From Pseudomonadota bacterium (GTDB taxonomy: Bacteria; Pseudomonadota; Gammaproteobacteria; Burkholderiales; Ferrovaceae), in assembly GCA_021796835.1 (NCBI GenBank), contig JAKABO010000001.1, positions 62,001-126,000 of the forward strand: 64,000 nucleotides of DNA. The letters run 5' to 3'. The notes beneath the pieces were generated by a model that was not told the DNA's origin, searched no databases, and was given only the letters and a program-made list of their open reading frames with translations. A program made the position numbers and the translations under genes. Shown here one piece after another: positions 1-10,245 of the stretch. Numbering within the stretch: position 1 is the first letter of the stretch; each line of letters begins with the position of its first letter.

Positions 1-819
1 GCTACGTCCTATTTGGGGATTCCCCTGATTCATGTGCAAGGTGGGGAAATCACCGGAAATATCGATGAGCGGGTACGTCATGCCGTGACCAAGTTATCCG
101 ACATTCATCTGGTGGCCAATGCCCAGGCGGCAGCGCGTCTCATGCGCATGGGGGAACACCCGGACAGTATCTATGTGACCGGATGTCCCTCCATCGATCT
201 GGCGCGGGAAGCCTGCCAGATCTCTCTGGATGACCTGGCACTGGCGCTGGTTGGGCAGGAGGGATTGGATCATTTCGACCTCGAGGGCGAATTCATCATG
301 GTATTGCAGCATGCGGATACCACGGAGCATGAGTCCAGTTATCGCCACATGATGATGACCCTGCAGGTGGTCAGCGCCAGTGGTTTGCCTTTCGTGGTCT
401 TCAACCCCAACAGCGATGCAGGATCGGAAGCCACCTCCCGGGCAGTGACCGATTTCCGGCGCGATCATCCTCATGCGCCCATGGGAATGATCACCAATCT
501 GGAAGGGCGCCTGTTCTTGCGTTTATTGCGTCAGGCGCGCTGCTTGATCGGTAATTCCAGTGTGGGGATCCGCGAATGCGCTTTTCTGGGTACGCCGGTG
601 GTGAATCTGGGCGAGCGTCAGAATGGGCGGGAACGTGCCAGCAACGTGCGCGACAGCCCCTGGAAACCCCAGGCCATGGCACAGGCCCTGGCCTACCAGT
701 TGCAACAGAGTTATGCCGGGAGCCAGATCTACGGTTCAGGTCACTCGGGAGAGTTGATGGCTGATATCATTGCCCATCTGCCTCTCCCCCGTAAAAAGCG
801 CTTTCATGACCCCGCCTGA
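1..819 (+). CDS. UDP-N-acetylglucosamine 2-epimerase (hydrolysing), 5'-truncated by window edge
   Basis: The frame is open from base 1, so the first ORF-track codon (TTG at 13) is internal and the N-terminus lies outside the window. The visible 272 residues match the C-terminal two thirds of the hydrolysing UDP-GlcNAc 2-epimerase family (NeuC/LegG type). These enzymes convert UDP-GlcNAc, or a related nucleotide sugar, to a ManNAc-type sugar for surface glycans such as sialic or legionaminic acids. Landmarks are an HVQGGE segment near the start and NSSVGIRECAFLGTPVVNLG, the nucleotide-binding part of the GT-B-like fold, followed by GERQNGRE. The family call is firm; the exact substrate cannot be read here. 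It converges with glgP, with 20 bases between the stops. Confidence 0.85.
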   Translation, partial: ATSYLGIPLIHVQGGEITGNIDERVRHAVTKLSDIHLVANAQAAARLMRMGEHPDSIYVTGCPSIDLAREACQISLDDLALALVGQEGLDHFDLEGEFIMVLQHADTTEHESSYRHMMMTLQVVSASGLPFVVFNPNSDAGSEATSRAVTDFRRDHPHAPMGMITNLEGRLFLRLLRQARCLIGNSSVGIRECAFLGTPVVNLGERQNGRERASNVRDSPWKPQAMAQALAYQLQQSYAGSQIYGSGHSGELMADIIAHLPLPRKKRFHDPA

Positions 820-839
820 TTCGACGGGAATCCGGCGGT

Positions 840-3305
840 TCAGTGGTTCAGATGCCAGATGTTTCGGGCGTATTCCTGAATGCACCGGTCGCTGGAGAAA
901 ACCCCCATGTGTGCAACATTGAGGATGGAGCGCCGGGTCCATTCCGTGGGGTTGCGGTAGACATCGTCCACCCGTTCCTGGGCGGCGATGTAGGCTTCGT
1001 AATCCGCCAGCAGGAAAAATCGGTCGCGGGTGGTGAGTTCTTCCACGATGGGCGCGAAGCGATGGGGCTGGTCGGGGGAAAAATACCCCTGGGCCACCAT
1101 GTCCAGGACTTGGCGTAACTCATCGTGGGTATGGACCAATTCCTGTGGGTGGTAACCGCTTTTTTGAAGTTGTGCGATCTGCTCGGCAGTCTCTCCGAAC
1201 ACGAAGAAGTTATCCCATCCCACGGCTTGCCCAATTTCGATGTTGGCTCCGTCCAGGGTCCCCAGGGTGAGGGCGCCGTTGAGCGCCAGTTTCATGTTGC
1301 CCGTTCCTGAGGCCTCGGTACCGGCAGTGGAGATTTGTTCCGACAGTTCGGCGGCAGGAATGAGACGCAGGGCAATGGTGACATTGTAATTGGGAATGAA
1401 GACGACCTTGAGCCGGTCGTTAACCAGGGGGTCGTTGTTGACGACTTCGGCCACGGCGTGGATCAGGGCAATGATGCGCTTGGCTGCGACGTAGCCGGGG
1501 GCCGCCTTGCCGCTGAAGATGACGGTACGAGGGACCATGTGATCACCTTGTCCCGAACGCAAGCGATTGTAGCGGGTGATGACCCCCAGTACATTGAGCA
1601 GTTGACGCTTGTATTCGTGAATTCGTTTGACCTGTACGTCAAACAGGGTCTCGGGATCGAGCGTCATGCCGTGGCGGTGGAGCAGATATGTGGCCAGGGC
1701 CTCTTTATTAGCCTGTTTCACCGCTTTGAAACGATGCTGGAATGTTTCATCGTCGGCCCGATGGGCCAGTGCCGAGAGTTGGGACAGATCATTTTTCCAG
1801 GCTTCGCCCAGAGTCTCCGAAAGCAGGGCCGAAAGACGGAAATTGGCTTCATTGAGCCAGCGTCGTGGCGTGATCCCATTGGTGACATTGAGGATCTTGC
1901 CCGGATAGAGGGCATCGAATTCGGCAAAGGTCGTGGTCTTGAGCAACTGGGTATGTAACTGGGCGACCCCGTTGACATGATGGCTTCCGACGATGGACAG
2001 ATGAGCCATGCGGACACGCCGCCCGCCTGTTTCGTCGATGAGTGAAAGGCGCTGCAGTATGCTGGGGTCGCCGGGATGATGGTGGCGTACTTCTTCAAGC
2101 AGGCGGTGGTTGATTTCATAAATCAGTTGCAGATGGCGGGGCAACAGTTTCTCCATCAAGTCAACGCTCCATGTTTCCAGCGCTTCGGGCATGATGGTGT
2201 GGTTGGTATAGGAAAACAGGCGGGTTGTGAGGTTCCAGGCCGAATCCCAGTCCCAGTGATACACGTCCAGCAACAGGCGCATCAGTTCCGGGATGCACAG
2301 GCTGGGGTGGGTGTCGTTGAGCTGGATGGCTACCTTGTCGGCCAGCCTGCTCAGGTCGGGATGATGATTCAAATGGCGCTGTATGATGTCCTGCAGGGAG
2401 GCGCTGACAAAAAAGTATTGTTGTTTGAGGCGCAACACCCGGCCTTCCATGCTGGAATCATCGGGGTACAAGACCATGGAAAGATTTTCGGAGTCGTTCT
2501 TGTTGGCGACGGCCTCCATGTAATCGCCTTCATTGAAGTAGCGCAGATCGAATTCATGGGTGCCTTTGGCTGACCATAGGCGCAAACTGTTGGTGGTTGG
2601 GGTGGCATGTCCGGGGACGGGAAGATCGTAGGCCAGAGCGAGGACGACTTCAGTATCCACCCAGTGATAGCGGGCTACGCCGTCTTCTTCGCGGTAGTGG
2701 GTGACTTTTCCGCCAAAGTGAATCTCGTAACTGATTTCGGGACGACGGAATTCCCAAGGGTTGCCAAAACGCAACCAGTTATCCGGACGTTCGATTTGCT
2801 CGCCATTTTCGATGTCCTGATGGAACATGCCGTATTCATAGCGAATGCCATAGCCACAGGCCGGGTAGTCCAGGGTGGCCAGGGAATCCATGAAACAGGC
2901 GGCCAGGCGTCCCAATCCCCCGTTGCCCAGGCCCGCATCCTCTTCCACGGCGCGGATCGATTCGAAGTCCACCCCCAGATCGGCCAGACATTCCCGGCAG
3001 GTGTCGAGCAATTCAAGATTGTAGAGGCTATTGACCAACATTCGGCCGAGGAGAAACTCGAGGGAGAGGTAATAGACCCGTTTGCCTTCGTGCCGGTGAA
3101 GCTGCTCCTGGGTCTGAATCCAGTTTTCCGTCATGCAGTCGCGCACGGCATGGGCAACGGCCATGAACCAATCATGGTGAGAGGCCTTGTCCCGGGTCTT
3201 GCCGACAGTAAAGAGCAGATGATTGGAAATGCTACGCTGGAGCGACACTTTGTCCAGTCCGGGGCGATCGTGGGGAAGGGGCGGGGTTGAAGCACGTTTT
3301 GCCAT
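840..3305 (-). CDS. glgP: Glycogen/maltodextrin phosphorylase
   Basis: This 821-residue enzyme releases glucose 1-phosphate from glycogen or maltodextrin using phosphate and PLP. The family length is about 800-840. Visible signatures are EDAGLGNGGLGRLAACFMDS near the N-terminus and the PLP-lysine region EASGTGNMKLALNGALTLGT near the C-terminus. The ORF track starts 17 codons earlier at 3356, but the ATG at 3305 (MAKRAS) is preceded by AGAGGTG at good spacing, so I prefer it. No other glycogen genes are in the window. The gene lies downstream of cyoE in the same direction but is separated from it by about 140 bases, so it is probably an independent unit. Confidence 0.95.
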   Translation of the reverse strand: MAKRASTPPLPHDRPGLDKVSLQRSISNHLLFTVGKTRDKASHHDWFMAVAHAVRDCMTENWIQTQEQLHRHEGKRVYYLSLEFLLGRMLVNSLYNLELLDTCRECLADLGVDFESIRAVEEDAGLGNGGLGRLAACFMDSLATLDYPACGYGIRYEYGMFHQDIENGEQIERPDNWLRFGNPWEFRRPEISYEIHFGGKVTHYREEDGVARYHWVDTEVVLALAYDLPVPGHATPTTNSLRLWSAKGTHEFDLRYFNEGDYMEAVANKNDSENLSMVLYPDDSSMEGRVLRLKQQYFFVSASLQDIIQRHLNHHPDLSRLADKVAIQLNDTHPSLCIPELMRLLLDVYHWDWDSAWNLTTRLFSYTNHTIMPEALETWSVDLMEKLLPRHLQLIYEINHRLLEEVRHHHPGDPSILQRLSLIDETGGRRVRMAHLSIVGSHHVNGVAQLHTQLLKTTTFAEFDALYPGKILNVTNGITPRRWLNEANFRLSALLSETLGEAWKNDLSQLSALAHRADDETFQHRFKAVKQANKEALATYLLHRHGMTLDPETLFDVQVKRIHEYKRQLLNVLGVITRYNRLRSGQGDHMVPRTVIFSGKAAPGYVAAKRIIALIHAVAEVVNNDPLVNDRLKVVFIPNYNVTIALRLIPAAELSEQISTAGTEASGTGNMKLALNGALTLGTLDGANIEIGQAVGWDNFFVFGETAEQIAQLQKSGYHPQELVHTHDELRQVLDMVAQGYFSPDQPHRFAPIVEELTTRDRFFLLADYEAYIAAQERVDDVYRNPTEWTRRSILNVAHMGVFSSDRCIQEYARNIWHLNH

Positions 3306-3443
3306 GGAACACCTCTTGTGGATAGGGGGAAGCGGCCCCCATGGTAATCCTAGCATTTCTGCAGAAGTGTTTCATTCTGTGACGGGTTTGATGGAAGTTT
3401 CACCCTTCGGCAAGTACCTTCCCTGGTCCGGGTCACGGGCGGC

Positions 3444-4343
3444 TCAGGGACCTCGAAACAGGACGGTGGGGTCGAGCACCAGCATGAAGTTGAGGATCAT
3501 GATGGCCAGAATCGAGAAGAGAAAATGGCCCCGGGCCCAGGATTTCAGGTGGGGATGATGACGGGTTTTCCAGGTGGTTCCCAGCCAGCCCCCGCCCACC
3601 GTCAGCATCACAAGCAGGTAGGCTGGCCCGGTCAGCCCCTGGAAGAAAGGCAGCAGGGTGGCCAGCAGAAAGGCCCCAATGTAGTAGGGCATACGCTGGC
3701 GCACCACCTCTTCGCCGTGCGTGATGGGCAGGAGACGGAGTCCGGCCCGGCGGTAATCCTCGAGGTGCAGGAGTGCGATGGCATGGGCATGGGGGATTTG
3801 CCACAGGCAGAAGATCAGAAACAGGAACCAGGCGCCCGGCCCAAGATGGTGGGTGACGGCCGTGTAGCCCATCAGGGGAGGGATGGCTCCGGCGATGCTG
3901 CCGACCCAGACACCCAGCCAGGAGTGACGTTTGAAGTACAGGCTGTACAAGCCAACATAGACGAAAAAGCCGGTCAGGGAAACCGCCAGGGTCAGGAGAT
4001 TGGTGTAGTGTCCCAGCACCCAGGCGCCGCTGCCCAACAACAGGGTGCCCCAGGCCAGGGCTTGCGTGGGGGTGATTCGCCCCTGAGTCAGGGGACGCTG
4101 TCGGGTACGTTGCATGAAGGAGTCGATGTCCCGGTCGATGAGGTTGTTGAAGACGCAGCCCGCGCTGAGGATCAGGGCGGCGCCCCAGAGGGTGGCATCG
4201 AGCAGGGACCAGGTGACCTGTCCTCGGGCGGCCAGGCCAAATCCCCCGACCACGGAAACCAGATTGGCCAGCACGATGCCCGGCTTGATCAGGGACAGGA
4301 GGTCCCGCCGGGAAGGGGCGGCCTTGAAGGCGAGGGTGTTCAT
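3444..4343 (-). CDS. cyoE: Protoheme IX farnesyltransferase (heme O synthase)
   Basis: This 299-residue polytopic membrane protein of the UbiA prenyltransferase superfamily adds a farnesyl group to heme B to make heme O, the cofactor of the bo3 oxidase encoded just upstream. The Asp-rich prenyl-diphosphate motif NNLIDRDIDSFM with the following TRQRPL is clear at about residues 65-85. Its length fits the family. It is the last gene of the cyoABCDE series, starting 3 bases after the cyoD stop, which fits translational coupling. Because it sits at the end of a quinol-oxidase operon, heme O rather than heme A is the likely product. Confidence 0.96.
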   Translation of the reverse strand: MNTLAFKAAPSRRDLLSLIKPGIVLANLVSVVGGFGLAARGQVTWSLLDATLWGAALILSAGCVFNNLIDRDIDSFMQRTRQRPLTQGRITPTQALAWGTLLLGSGAWVLGHYTNLLTLAVSLTGFFVYVGLYSLYFKRHSWLGVWVGSIAGAIPPLMGYTAVTHHLGPGAWFLFLIFCLWQIPHAHAIALLHLEDYRRAGLRLLPITHGEEVVRQRMPYYIGAFLLATLLPFFQGLTGPAYLLVMLTVGGGWLGTTWKTRHHPHLKSWARGHFLFSILAIMILNFMLVLDPTVLFRGP

Positions 4344-4346
4344 TTT

Positions 4347-4676
4347 CTAGGGGTCCATCCCCGACATCATGTGCAGGTTGGCGTTGTGCATGATCCATAG
4401 CGTGCCGCCCACCAGCAGAGTGACGATGAGGAGGGTATAGAGGAGGGGGAGCAGGTGCCAGAGTTGTTCGGAAGAGGTATCCACGTGCAGGAAAAAATAA
4501 ATCTGGAGGATGATCTGGAGAATGGCCAGCAGGGCGAGTGTTCCGAACAGGAGTGAAGACTCCAGGGGGGGGCCATAGAGAACCAGTCCGAAGGAGGCCA
4601 GGGTCAGGAACAGGGAGGCGGCAAATCCGCCCAGATAGGCGCGCAGGGAGCCATGACGGGCGACGGATGTCTTCAT
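4347..4676 (-). CDS. cyoD: Cytochrome bo3 ubiquinol oxidase subunit IV
   Basis: This 109-residue protein has three predicted membrane segments, with ASFGLVLYG and [16 protein letters not shown] lying in the first two. That matches the CyoD/COX4 prokaryotic family of about 110 residues. It is a small accessory subunit thought to help assemble the CuB site in subunit I. The gene overlaps cyoC by 4 bases and precedes cyoE. The family is weakly conserved in sequence, so the call rests on length, topology, the HVD motif after the second helix and its place in the operon. Confidence 0.9.
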   Translation of the reverse strand: MKTSVARHGSLRAYLGGFAASLFLTLASFGLVLYGPPLESSLLFGTLALLAILQIILQIYFFLHVDTSSEQLWHLLPLLYTLLIVTLLVGGTLWIMHNANLHMMSGMDP

Positions 4677-5293
4677 GAGCGGACTCCCATGAGGTAAACG
4701 AGGGTAAAGACGCCGATCCAGATCAGGTCAAGAAAATGCCAGAACAGGCTGAGTCGGATCAGGCGCGACTGAATGGGAACGGTGATCCCGCGGCGCCCGA
4801 TTTGCAGGATCAGGTTGATCATCCAGAGCAGACCGATGGTGACGTGCAATCCATGGGTTCCCACCAGCGTGAAAAAGGCAGACAGAAAGCCACTGCGCTG
4901 GGGGCCATTTCCTGCGCTCACGAGGCGGATGAATTCATGGATCTCCATTCCGATGAAACCCAGGCCCAGCAAGGCGGTCAATCCCAACCAGTAGAGCAGA
5001 CGAGTGCGGTCCTGGCGTTGCATGGACAACAGGGCAAAGCCGGTGGTGGTGCTGGATAGAAGCAGGCATAGGGTTTCGACGAAGACATAGGGGATATCGA
5101 AAAGATCCTTGCCGGTCGGCCCGCCGGCGAAATTCTTGTGAAGCACGGCATAGGTGGCAAAGAGCGCAGAAAAAAGGACGCAGTCCGTCATCAGGTAAAG
5201 CCAGAAGCCGAAGGTTGTGAGATCCACCGAATCGTGGTCCGGGTGTTCCCGAACGGGATTTCCGAGGTCCAGGAGGGGCTGGGCAGGGGTCAT
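4673..5293 (-). CDS. cyoC: Cytochrome bo3 ubiquinol oxidase subunit III
   Basis: This 206-residue subunit III has five predicted transmembrane helices. It carries the family signature [21 protein letters not shown] in the first helix and [15 protein letters not shown] in the fourth, as expected for the short quinol-oxidase type. Subunit III stabilises the catalytic subunit in the inner membrane. The ATG overlaps the end of cyoB by 4 bases, and the stop overlaps cyoD by 4 bases, so these genes are translationally coupled. Confidence 0.95.
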   Translation of the reverse strand: MTPAQPLLDLGNPVREHPDHDSVDLTTFGFWLYLMTDCVLFSALFATYAVLHKNFAGGPTGKDLFDIPYVFVETLCLLLSSTTTGFALLSMQRQDRTRLLYWLGLTALLGLGFIGMEIHEFIRLVSAGNGPQRSGFLSAFFTLVGTHGLHVTIGLLWMINLILQIGRRGITVPIQSRLIRLSLFWHFLDLIWIGVFTLVYLMGVRS

Positions 5294-7332
5294 GGCAGGG
5301 GATTCCTCTCAAAGGCGAATTTTTGGAGGGACGGGTGTTCTTCCGTACCGGCGGCGGAAGTGCCAGAATGGCGCAATGCCGTTTCGATGGCGCGAACTGC
5401 CGACGCAGGGAGTTCCTCCTCGGTGTGTTCGTCCCAGGAGCGGGCGATGACGCAGCCGAGCAGGCCTGCCAGGGCAAGGATGGCCGACCACCACAGGTAC
5501 CAGACCAGAGAGAAGCCCAGAACGAAGGTCAATCCCCCCATGAGGGGGCCCAGGCTGGAAGAGCGGGGCAGGAGGATGGCCTCATAATCCACCTCTTCCG
5601 TGTCTCGTGCCTGATTTTTCATGGCGAGGAAGGCATCCCGTGTGTGGATTCGGGGAATCCGGGCAAAATTATAGGCAGGTGGGGGAGAGGGAACGGACCA
5701 TTCCAGCGTACGTCCATCCCAGGGATCTCCGGTTTCGTCGCGCAACTGGGCGCGGTTACGAATGCTGAAGGTGAGTTGCAGGATCTGGCACAGGATGCCC
5801 CCGAAGATGATCAGGGTCCCGCTCAAGGCCACCACCAGATAGGGTTGCCAATGCGCATTGTCATAGTGGAGAAGGCGCCGGGGCATACCCATGAAACCCA
5901 GGGCATACAGGGGCATGAAGGCAAGGTAGAAGCCGACGATCCAGAGCCAGAAGGCCCGTTTGCCCCAGGTTTCGTCCAGTTTGAACCCGAATACCTTGGG
6001 AAACCAGTAGGCATAGCCGGCAAAATAGCCGAACAGGGCACCCGGGATCAGCATGTTATGGAAGTGGGCAATGAGAAATTCGGAATTGTGCAGTTCAAAA
6101 TCGGCGCCAGGCACCGCCAGCAGGACACCAGTCATGCCGCCGATACAAAAGGTGACGATGAAACCCAGGGTCCACAGCACGGGCGTGGTGAATTCGATTC
6201 GCCCCCGATAAAAGGTGAAGAGCCAGTTGAATACCTTGACCCCCGTGGGGATGGCGATGATCATGGTGGCAATCCCAAAGAAGGCGTTGACGTTGGCACC
6301 GGCCCCCATGGTGAAGAAATGGTGCAGCCAGACCATGAAGGAAAGCATGGCAATGGCGACGGAGGCATAGACCATGGAGGTGTAACCAAAGAGCCGTTTT
6401 CTGGAAAAGGTGGCTGCCACTTCCGAATAGATGCCAAAGGCCGGGAGGATCACGATATACACCTCAGGATGCCCCCAGATCCAGAACAGATTGGTGAACA
6501 GCATCAGGTTCCCTCCCCCGTGATTGGTGAAGAAATGCATTCCCGTATAGCGGTCCAGGGCCAGCAGGGCAAGAACCACCGTGAGGGCAGGGAAGGCCAG
6601 CATGATGAGTACATTGGTGACCAGAATGGTCCAGGAAAAGATCGGCATTTTCATGAGGGTCATGCCGGGTGCGCGCAGGCGCAGGATCGTCACAAAGAAG
6701 TTGATGCCGGTCATGAGGGTCCCCACTCCCCCCAGTTGCAGGCCCCAGATCCAGTAGTCCACCCCCGGGCCCGGACTGTAATATTTTTCCGAGAGGGGGG
6801 GGTATCCCGACCACCCTGCATGGGAGAAATTGCCCAATCCCAGAGAGAGCATGACCAGTGCGGCGCTGGAGGCCGTCAACCAGAAACTCACCGAGTTGAG
6901 AAACGGATAGGCCACGTCCCGAGCCCCGATCTGCAGTGGCACGATGATATTCATCAGGCCGATGAAAAAAGGCATGGCGACGAAAATGATCATGATCGTT
7001 CCATGGGCGCTGAAGATCTGGTTGTAATGGTCCGGGGGCAGGTAGCCCTGCGCACTGCCTTCGGCCAGGGCCTGCTGGGTACGCATCAGCAGCGCATCGG
7101 CAAAACCGCGCAGGAGCATGACCAGGGCCAGTACGACATACATGATGCCAATCCGCTTATGGTCGACGCTGGTGAACCATTCTTTCCACAAATAGGACCA
7201 TTTGCCGTGGTACCAGATCAGGAATGTAATACACAGCAGGAGCATGGTGGAACCGCCCAGAGTTGCCATGATGATGGGGTTGTCATAGGGGATTTCGCGC
7301 AAGGTCAGACGACCGAAAATGAGTTCTTCCAC
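5290..7332 (-). CDS. cyoB: Cytochrome bo3 ubiquinol oxidase subunit I
   Basis: This 680-residue catalytic subunit of the heme-copper oxidase superfamily reduces O2 to water with ubiquinol and pumps protons across the inner membrane. Family landmarks are [19 protein letters not shown] (heme ligand region), the CuB/cross-link segment [14 protein letters not shown], the K-channel region, LHHFFTMG and the late heme ligands in AHFHNML. The N-terminal extension facing the quinol side and the length slightly above the E. coli protein fit the CyoB class rather than an aa3 cytochrome c oxidase. The 715-residue ORF on the opposite strand is its shadow. Confidence 0.97.
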   Translation of the reverse strand: MEELIFGRLTLREIPYDNPIIMATLGGSTMLLLCITFLIWYHGKWSYLWKEWFTSVDHKRIGIMYVVLALVMLLRGFADALLMRTQQALAEGSAQGYLPPDHYNQIFSAHGTIMIIFVAMPFFIGLMNIIVPLQIGARDVAYPFLNSVSFWLTASSAALVMLSLGLGNFSHAGWSGYPPLSEKYYSPGPGVDYWIWGLQLGGVGTLMTGINFFVTILRLRAPGMTLMKMPIFSWTILVTNVLIMLAFPALTVVLALLALDRYTGMHFFTNHGGGNLMLFTNLFWIWGHPEVYIVILPAFGIYSEVAATFSRKRLFGYTSMVYASVAIAMLSFMVWLHHFFTMGAGANVNAFFGIATMIIAIPTGVKVFNWLFTFYRGRIEFTTPVLWTLGFIVTFCIGGMTGVLLAVPGADFELHNSEFLIAHFHNMLIPGALFGYFAGYAYWFPKVFGFKLDETWGKRAFWLWIVGFYLAFMPLYALGFMGMPRRLLHYDNAHWQPYLVVALSGTLIIFGGILCQILQLTFSIRNRAQLRDETGDPWDGRTLEWSVPSPPPAYNFARIPRIHTRDAFLAMKNQARDTEEVDYEAILLPRSSSLGPLMGGLTFVLGFSLVWYLWWSAILALAGLLGCVIARSWDEHTEEELPASAVRAIETALRHSGTSAAGTEEHPSLQKFAFERNPLP

Positions 7333-7336
7333 GGGG

Positions 7337-8248
7337 TCAATCCTCGATGGCAGTCATGGGGGCGGGGGAATGAGACGTCATCGTCATCGGCCGGAGCGTG
7401 CTGTCCTGGGATAGGATGCGGTCGAAAAGGTCCGGTAGCGCCAGAGCGAAGAGACGGGGTGCCTCATTGATGGAAGGTTTTTCCAGGGCGGCAAAGGTGG
7501 CGCGATCGAGTACCTGACCGCCGGTTTCAACCTGATGAACCCATTGTTGAAATGCTTCACCGGAAGTCGCCACGGTTTCAAACATCATGCCGGAAAAACC
7601 CTGCCCGCTGAACTGGGTGTTATAGCCCTGAAAGATGCCGGGCTGGTCGGCGATCAGATGCAGGTGGGTTTTCATGCCGGCCATGGCGTAGATTTGTCCA
7701 CCCAATTGCGGGATGAAAAAAGAACTCATCACCGCATCGGACGTCAGGCTGAAGTGAACGGGGACACCTGTGGGAATGACCAGTTGATTGACGGTGGCAA
7801 TGTGCCACTCCGGGTAAATGAACAGCCATTTCCAGTCCATGGCCACCACTTGTACTTCGAGCGTGGGTTGCCGCGAAGCGATGGGTCGATAGGGGCTCAG
7901 GGCATGGGAGGATGTCCAGACGAGGTAGCCCAGCACGGCTACGATCAGGGTCGGGATGGTCCAGACCACCCCTTCGATGAGGATGGAATGATCCCAGTCC
8001 GGATCGTAGTCTGCCCGCGGGTTGGAGGCGCGGTATTTCCAGGCGAACAGAAAGGTCATGAGAATGACGGGAACTACCACCAGCAGCATCAGGCCCAGGG
8101 CCGTCAGAATCAGGGTTTTTTCGTGGCCGGCAATCGTGCCGCGCGGGGTCAGCACCGCCCATTGATCTCCGCAGTTCCCGGTACACGCCCATAACCAGGA
8201 AGGGCAAAGCAACAGCGCGCCTGTCCATGGAATGATCCATTTCTTCAT
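7337..8248 (-). CDS. cyoA: Cytochrome bo3 ubiquinol oxidase subunit II (lipoprotein)
   Basis: This 303-residue subunit II begins with a short signal peptide ending in LWAC, a credible lipobox, followed by two transmembrane segments and a periplasmic cupredoxin-fold domain. The CuA cysteine pair of cytochrome c oxidases is absent, as expected for quinol oxidases. Segments such as [15 protein letters not shown] and [14 protein letters not shown] are characteristic. It is the first gene of cyoABCDE, and cyoB begins 4 bases after its stop. The promoter should lie between 8249 and the riboswitch at 8411, divergent from the cobalamin operon. I could not assign a regulator site there. Confidence 0.96.
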   Translation of the reverse strand: MKKWIIPWTGALLLCPSWLWACTGNCGDQWAVLTPRGTIAGHEKTLILTALGLMLLVVVPVILMTFLFAWKYRASNPRADYDPDWDHSILIEGVVWTIPTLIVAVLGYLVWTSSHALSPYRPIASRQPTLEVQVVAMDWKWLFIYPEWHIATVNQLVIPTGVPVHFSLTSDAVMSSFFIPQLGGQIYAMAGMKTHLHLIADQPGIFQGYNTQFSGQGFSGMMFETVATSGEAFQQWVHQVETGGQVLDRATFAALEKPSINEAPRLFALALPDLFDRILSQDSTLRPMTMTSHSPAPMTAIED

Positions 8249-8410
8249 CGATTCCTCCCTTGGCTTCCGTGGAGTTTAACAGGCCACCTGCCGAAAAATG
8301 ACTACCCGCCATGATCTCAGAAGGGGGGTGTGCCAGTTGTATCAAATCCTTTTCGGGACACAGCACGAAGTCCGACGGGCTTCTGGCGAATGGTTTATAC
8401 TGCATCCCTT

Positions 8411-8605
8411 GATACAGGTGCCACTGTGCGCGTTATCGCGTCCAGAGGTGAAACGGGAAGTTCGGTGAATGCGGGAAGACCCTGCATGATTCCGGCGTAG
8501 CCCCCGCTGCTGTAATCCTGAGGAGTACCTGAGAGCCACTGCGCCGTTGAGGGTGTGGGAAGGTGGGTGCTTCGTCGAAGGTAAGCCAGAAGACCGGCCT
8601 GTATT
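8411..8605 (+). ncRNA. Cobalamin (AdoCbl-type) riboswitch aptamer
   Basis: The conserved core is present in order: GAGGTGAAACGGGAAG with TTCGGTGAA, then the pseudoknot/junction segment TAGCCCCCGCTGCTGTAA, then GAGCCACTG, GGGAAGG, and the B12 box AAGCCAGAAGACCGGCCT at about 8584-8600. It precedes cbiM and the whole corrin operon, so B12 should repress that operon. The leader between the aptamer and the cbiM start (8606-8755) has no obvious intrinsic terminator with a T-run. Translational control at the cbiM ribosome site, or termination by another route, is therefore possible. Only the aptamer call is firm. Confidence 0.95.
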
Positions 8606-8755
8606 CATTGAAGTGTTGTAGCCACGGGGTGTGGGCGGTAACGGGTCAGGCGAAGGCTGGGTTCTTTGCAATGGCTTGAAGATCAGGGATGTCTGCCGAT
8701 CACTCGGTATTCCTGCCTCACTCCCTTACTGTCTTGATCATATAAGGGAATCGTC

Positions 8756-9394
8756 ATGCATATCGAACCAGGTTATATTTCTTCCGCCAAAATCGCCGTG
8801 GCGAACGTGACGGCACTTGGGGTTTTGGGCAGTCAGAGTCTTGCTCTGCTCCGCCAGCCCACGATGGTGATTCGTACCGCCATTGCGGCGGTTTTTTTCA
8901 CTCTGTTCATGCAGATGTACCACCTCCCGGTCGGCCCCTCGGAATTGCATTTCGTCGGGGCCATGCCCATCTACCTCATCTTCGGCTTCGTGCCGACCCT
9001 GTTGGGTTTTGGCCTGGGCCTGCTCCTGCAGGGGCTCCTGTTCGTTCCCACGGACCTCGTGCATTTGGGGGTGAATACCCTGTCGCTGGCCATACCTCTG
9101 GTGCTGCTGCATGGCACGGTGGGACACCGTTTGAAAACGGCCGATCTCAAAACCATTCTCAAACTCGATGCGCTTTATTACAGTGGCGTGACCTTGATGG
9201 TGGGGTTCTGGCTGTCGCTCAGCGAGATTCCCACACCACTTTCGGCCTGGGCCACCTTTGCGGCCTCGTACCTGGTCTTGGTCCTGATCGAACCGGTAGT
9301 GACCTGGACCCTGCTGGTTGCTTTCAAAGGCCATCGGGACTCCCCCATTGCCCGCCACTGTCTCGAGTATCGTGTTGAAGCTCTCGTGCGCTGA
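8756..9394 (+). CDS. cbiM: CbiM-like cobalt ECF transporter substrate-binding membrane protein
   Basis: This 212-residue polytopic membrane protein begins with MHIEPGYIS, the N-terminal motif of CbiM/NikM components in which the N-terminal amine and His2 bind Co(II) or Ni(II). Helices run through the protein and FGFVPTLLGFGLGLLLQG fits the family core. It is first in the operon behind the B12 riboswitch, so cobalt uptake for corrin synthesis is the likely role. No cbiN, cbiQ or cbiO follows. Either the energising subunits are elsewhere or the protein works alone, as some CbiMN pairs do at low rate. Confidence 0.88.
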   Translation: MHIEPGYISSAKIAVANVTALGVLGSQSLALLRQPTMVIRTAIAAVFFTLFMQMYHLPVGPSELHFVGAMPIYLIFGFVPTLLGFGLGLLLQGLLFVPTDLVHLGVNTLSLAIPLVLLHGTVGHRLKTADLKTILKLDALYYSGVTLMVGFWLSLSEIPTPLSAWATFAASYLVLVLIEPVVTWTLLVAFKGHRDSPIARHCLEYRVEALVR

Positions 9395-9447
9395 GCATTG
9401 GACGTTGTCCGGGGCATCGGATTCTTTCAGGCAAGGTTGGGAATCCC

Positions 9448-10245
9448 ATGGCAGGTAAGGTATGGTTCGTTGGGGCGGGCCCCGGGGATCCCGAACTTCT
9501 GACCTTCAAGGGGGTGAAGTTGCTGCAGCAGGCAGATGCCATCCTGTATGCAGGGTCTCTGGTGAATGAAGCGGCCACCCGTTACGCGCCCAGCCACTGC
9601 GAAATCCGGGATTCCAAGGGCATGACTTTGGAAGAGATTACCGCGTGGCTGATCGAACAGACGGCTCGCCACGTCACCGTGATTCGCCTCCAGACGGGAG
9701 ATCCCGGGCTCTATGGCGCATTGGTGGAAATGGTGCGGGCGTTGGACGAGGCTCGGGTCGAGTGGTCGGTGGTGCCCGGCGTCTCTTCTGCATTGGCCGC
9801 TGCTGCCGCGGCAGGAGAGACACTGACCCTGCCGGAGGTGACCCAGACCGTGATCTTGACCCGGGTGGCAGGACGTACGCCGATGCCTGCCGGGGAAGAT
9901 CTGGAGTCCCTGGCCGCACATCATTGTACCTTATGCCTCTTTCTGTCCATCACCCTCTTTCCCGAGATCCAGCGTGCTCTGCGCGCGGCAGGATGGGCGG
10001 AGGACAGCCCGGTGCTGGTGGTACAAAAAGCCAGTTGGCCTGGGGAAGAAAAGATCGTGCGGGGGACGTTGGCCGATATCCGTGAGCGGTGCCGACGGGA
10101 AAAAATTGGCAGTCAGGCCATGATCATCGTCAGTCCTGCCTTGGGGGCCCGGGGATGGGCCGAAATCAAACGTTCGAAACTTTACGATGGCGCGTTTTCC
10201 CATCGTTATCGCAAGGCAAGCAAGGAATCCGGAGATCTCTCATGA
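9448..10245 (+). CDS. cbiF: Cobalt-precorrin-4 C11-methyltransferase
   Basis: This 265-residue enzyme of the SAM-dependent tetrapyrrole methylase fold starts with WFVGAGPGDPELLTFKG, the SAM-site motif, and has RLQTGDPGLYG in the middle, typical of CbiF/CobM. It transfers a methyl to C11 of (cobalt-)precorrin-4. Since the operon includes CbiX, CbiD and CbiG, the substrate is most likely the cobalt form. The ATG of cbiX overlaps its stop (ATGA). Length is typical. Confidence 0.94.
   Translation: MAGKVWFVGAGPGDPELLTFKGVKLLQQADAILYAGSLVNEAATRYAPSHCEIRDSKGMTLEEITAWLIEQTARHVTVIRLQTGDPGLYGALVEMVRALDEARVEWSVVPGVSSALAAAAAAGETLTLPEVTQTVILTRVAGRTPMPAGEDLESLAAHHCTLCLFLSITLFPEIQRALRAAGWAEDSPVLVVQKASWPGEEKIVRGTLADIRERCRREKIGSQAMIIVSPALGARGWAEIKRSKLYDGAFSHRYRKASKESGDLS

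Noticed and set aside
5323-7470. 715-residue plus-strand ORF opposite cyoB and cyoA
   Set aside because: It is antisense to two well-recognised oxidase genes, its translation is low-complexity and rich in Gly, Gln and His, and it shows no domain. It is a shadow caused by GC-rich codon bias.
8606-8755. Intrinsic terminator as the riboswitch expression platform
   Set aside because: No hairpin followed by a T-run was found before cbiM, so only the aptamer is annotated.
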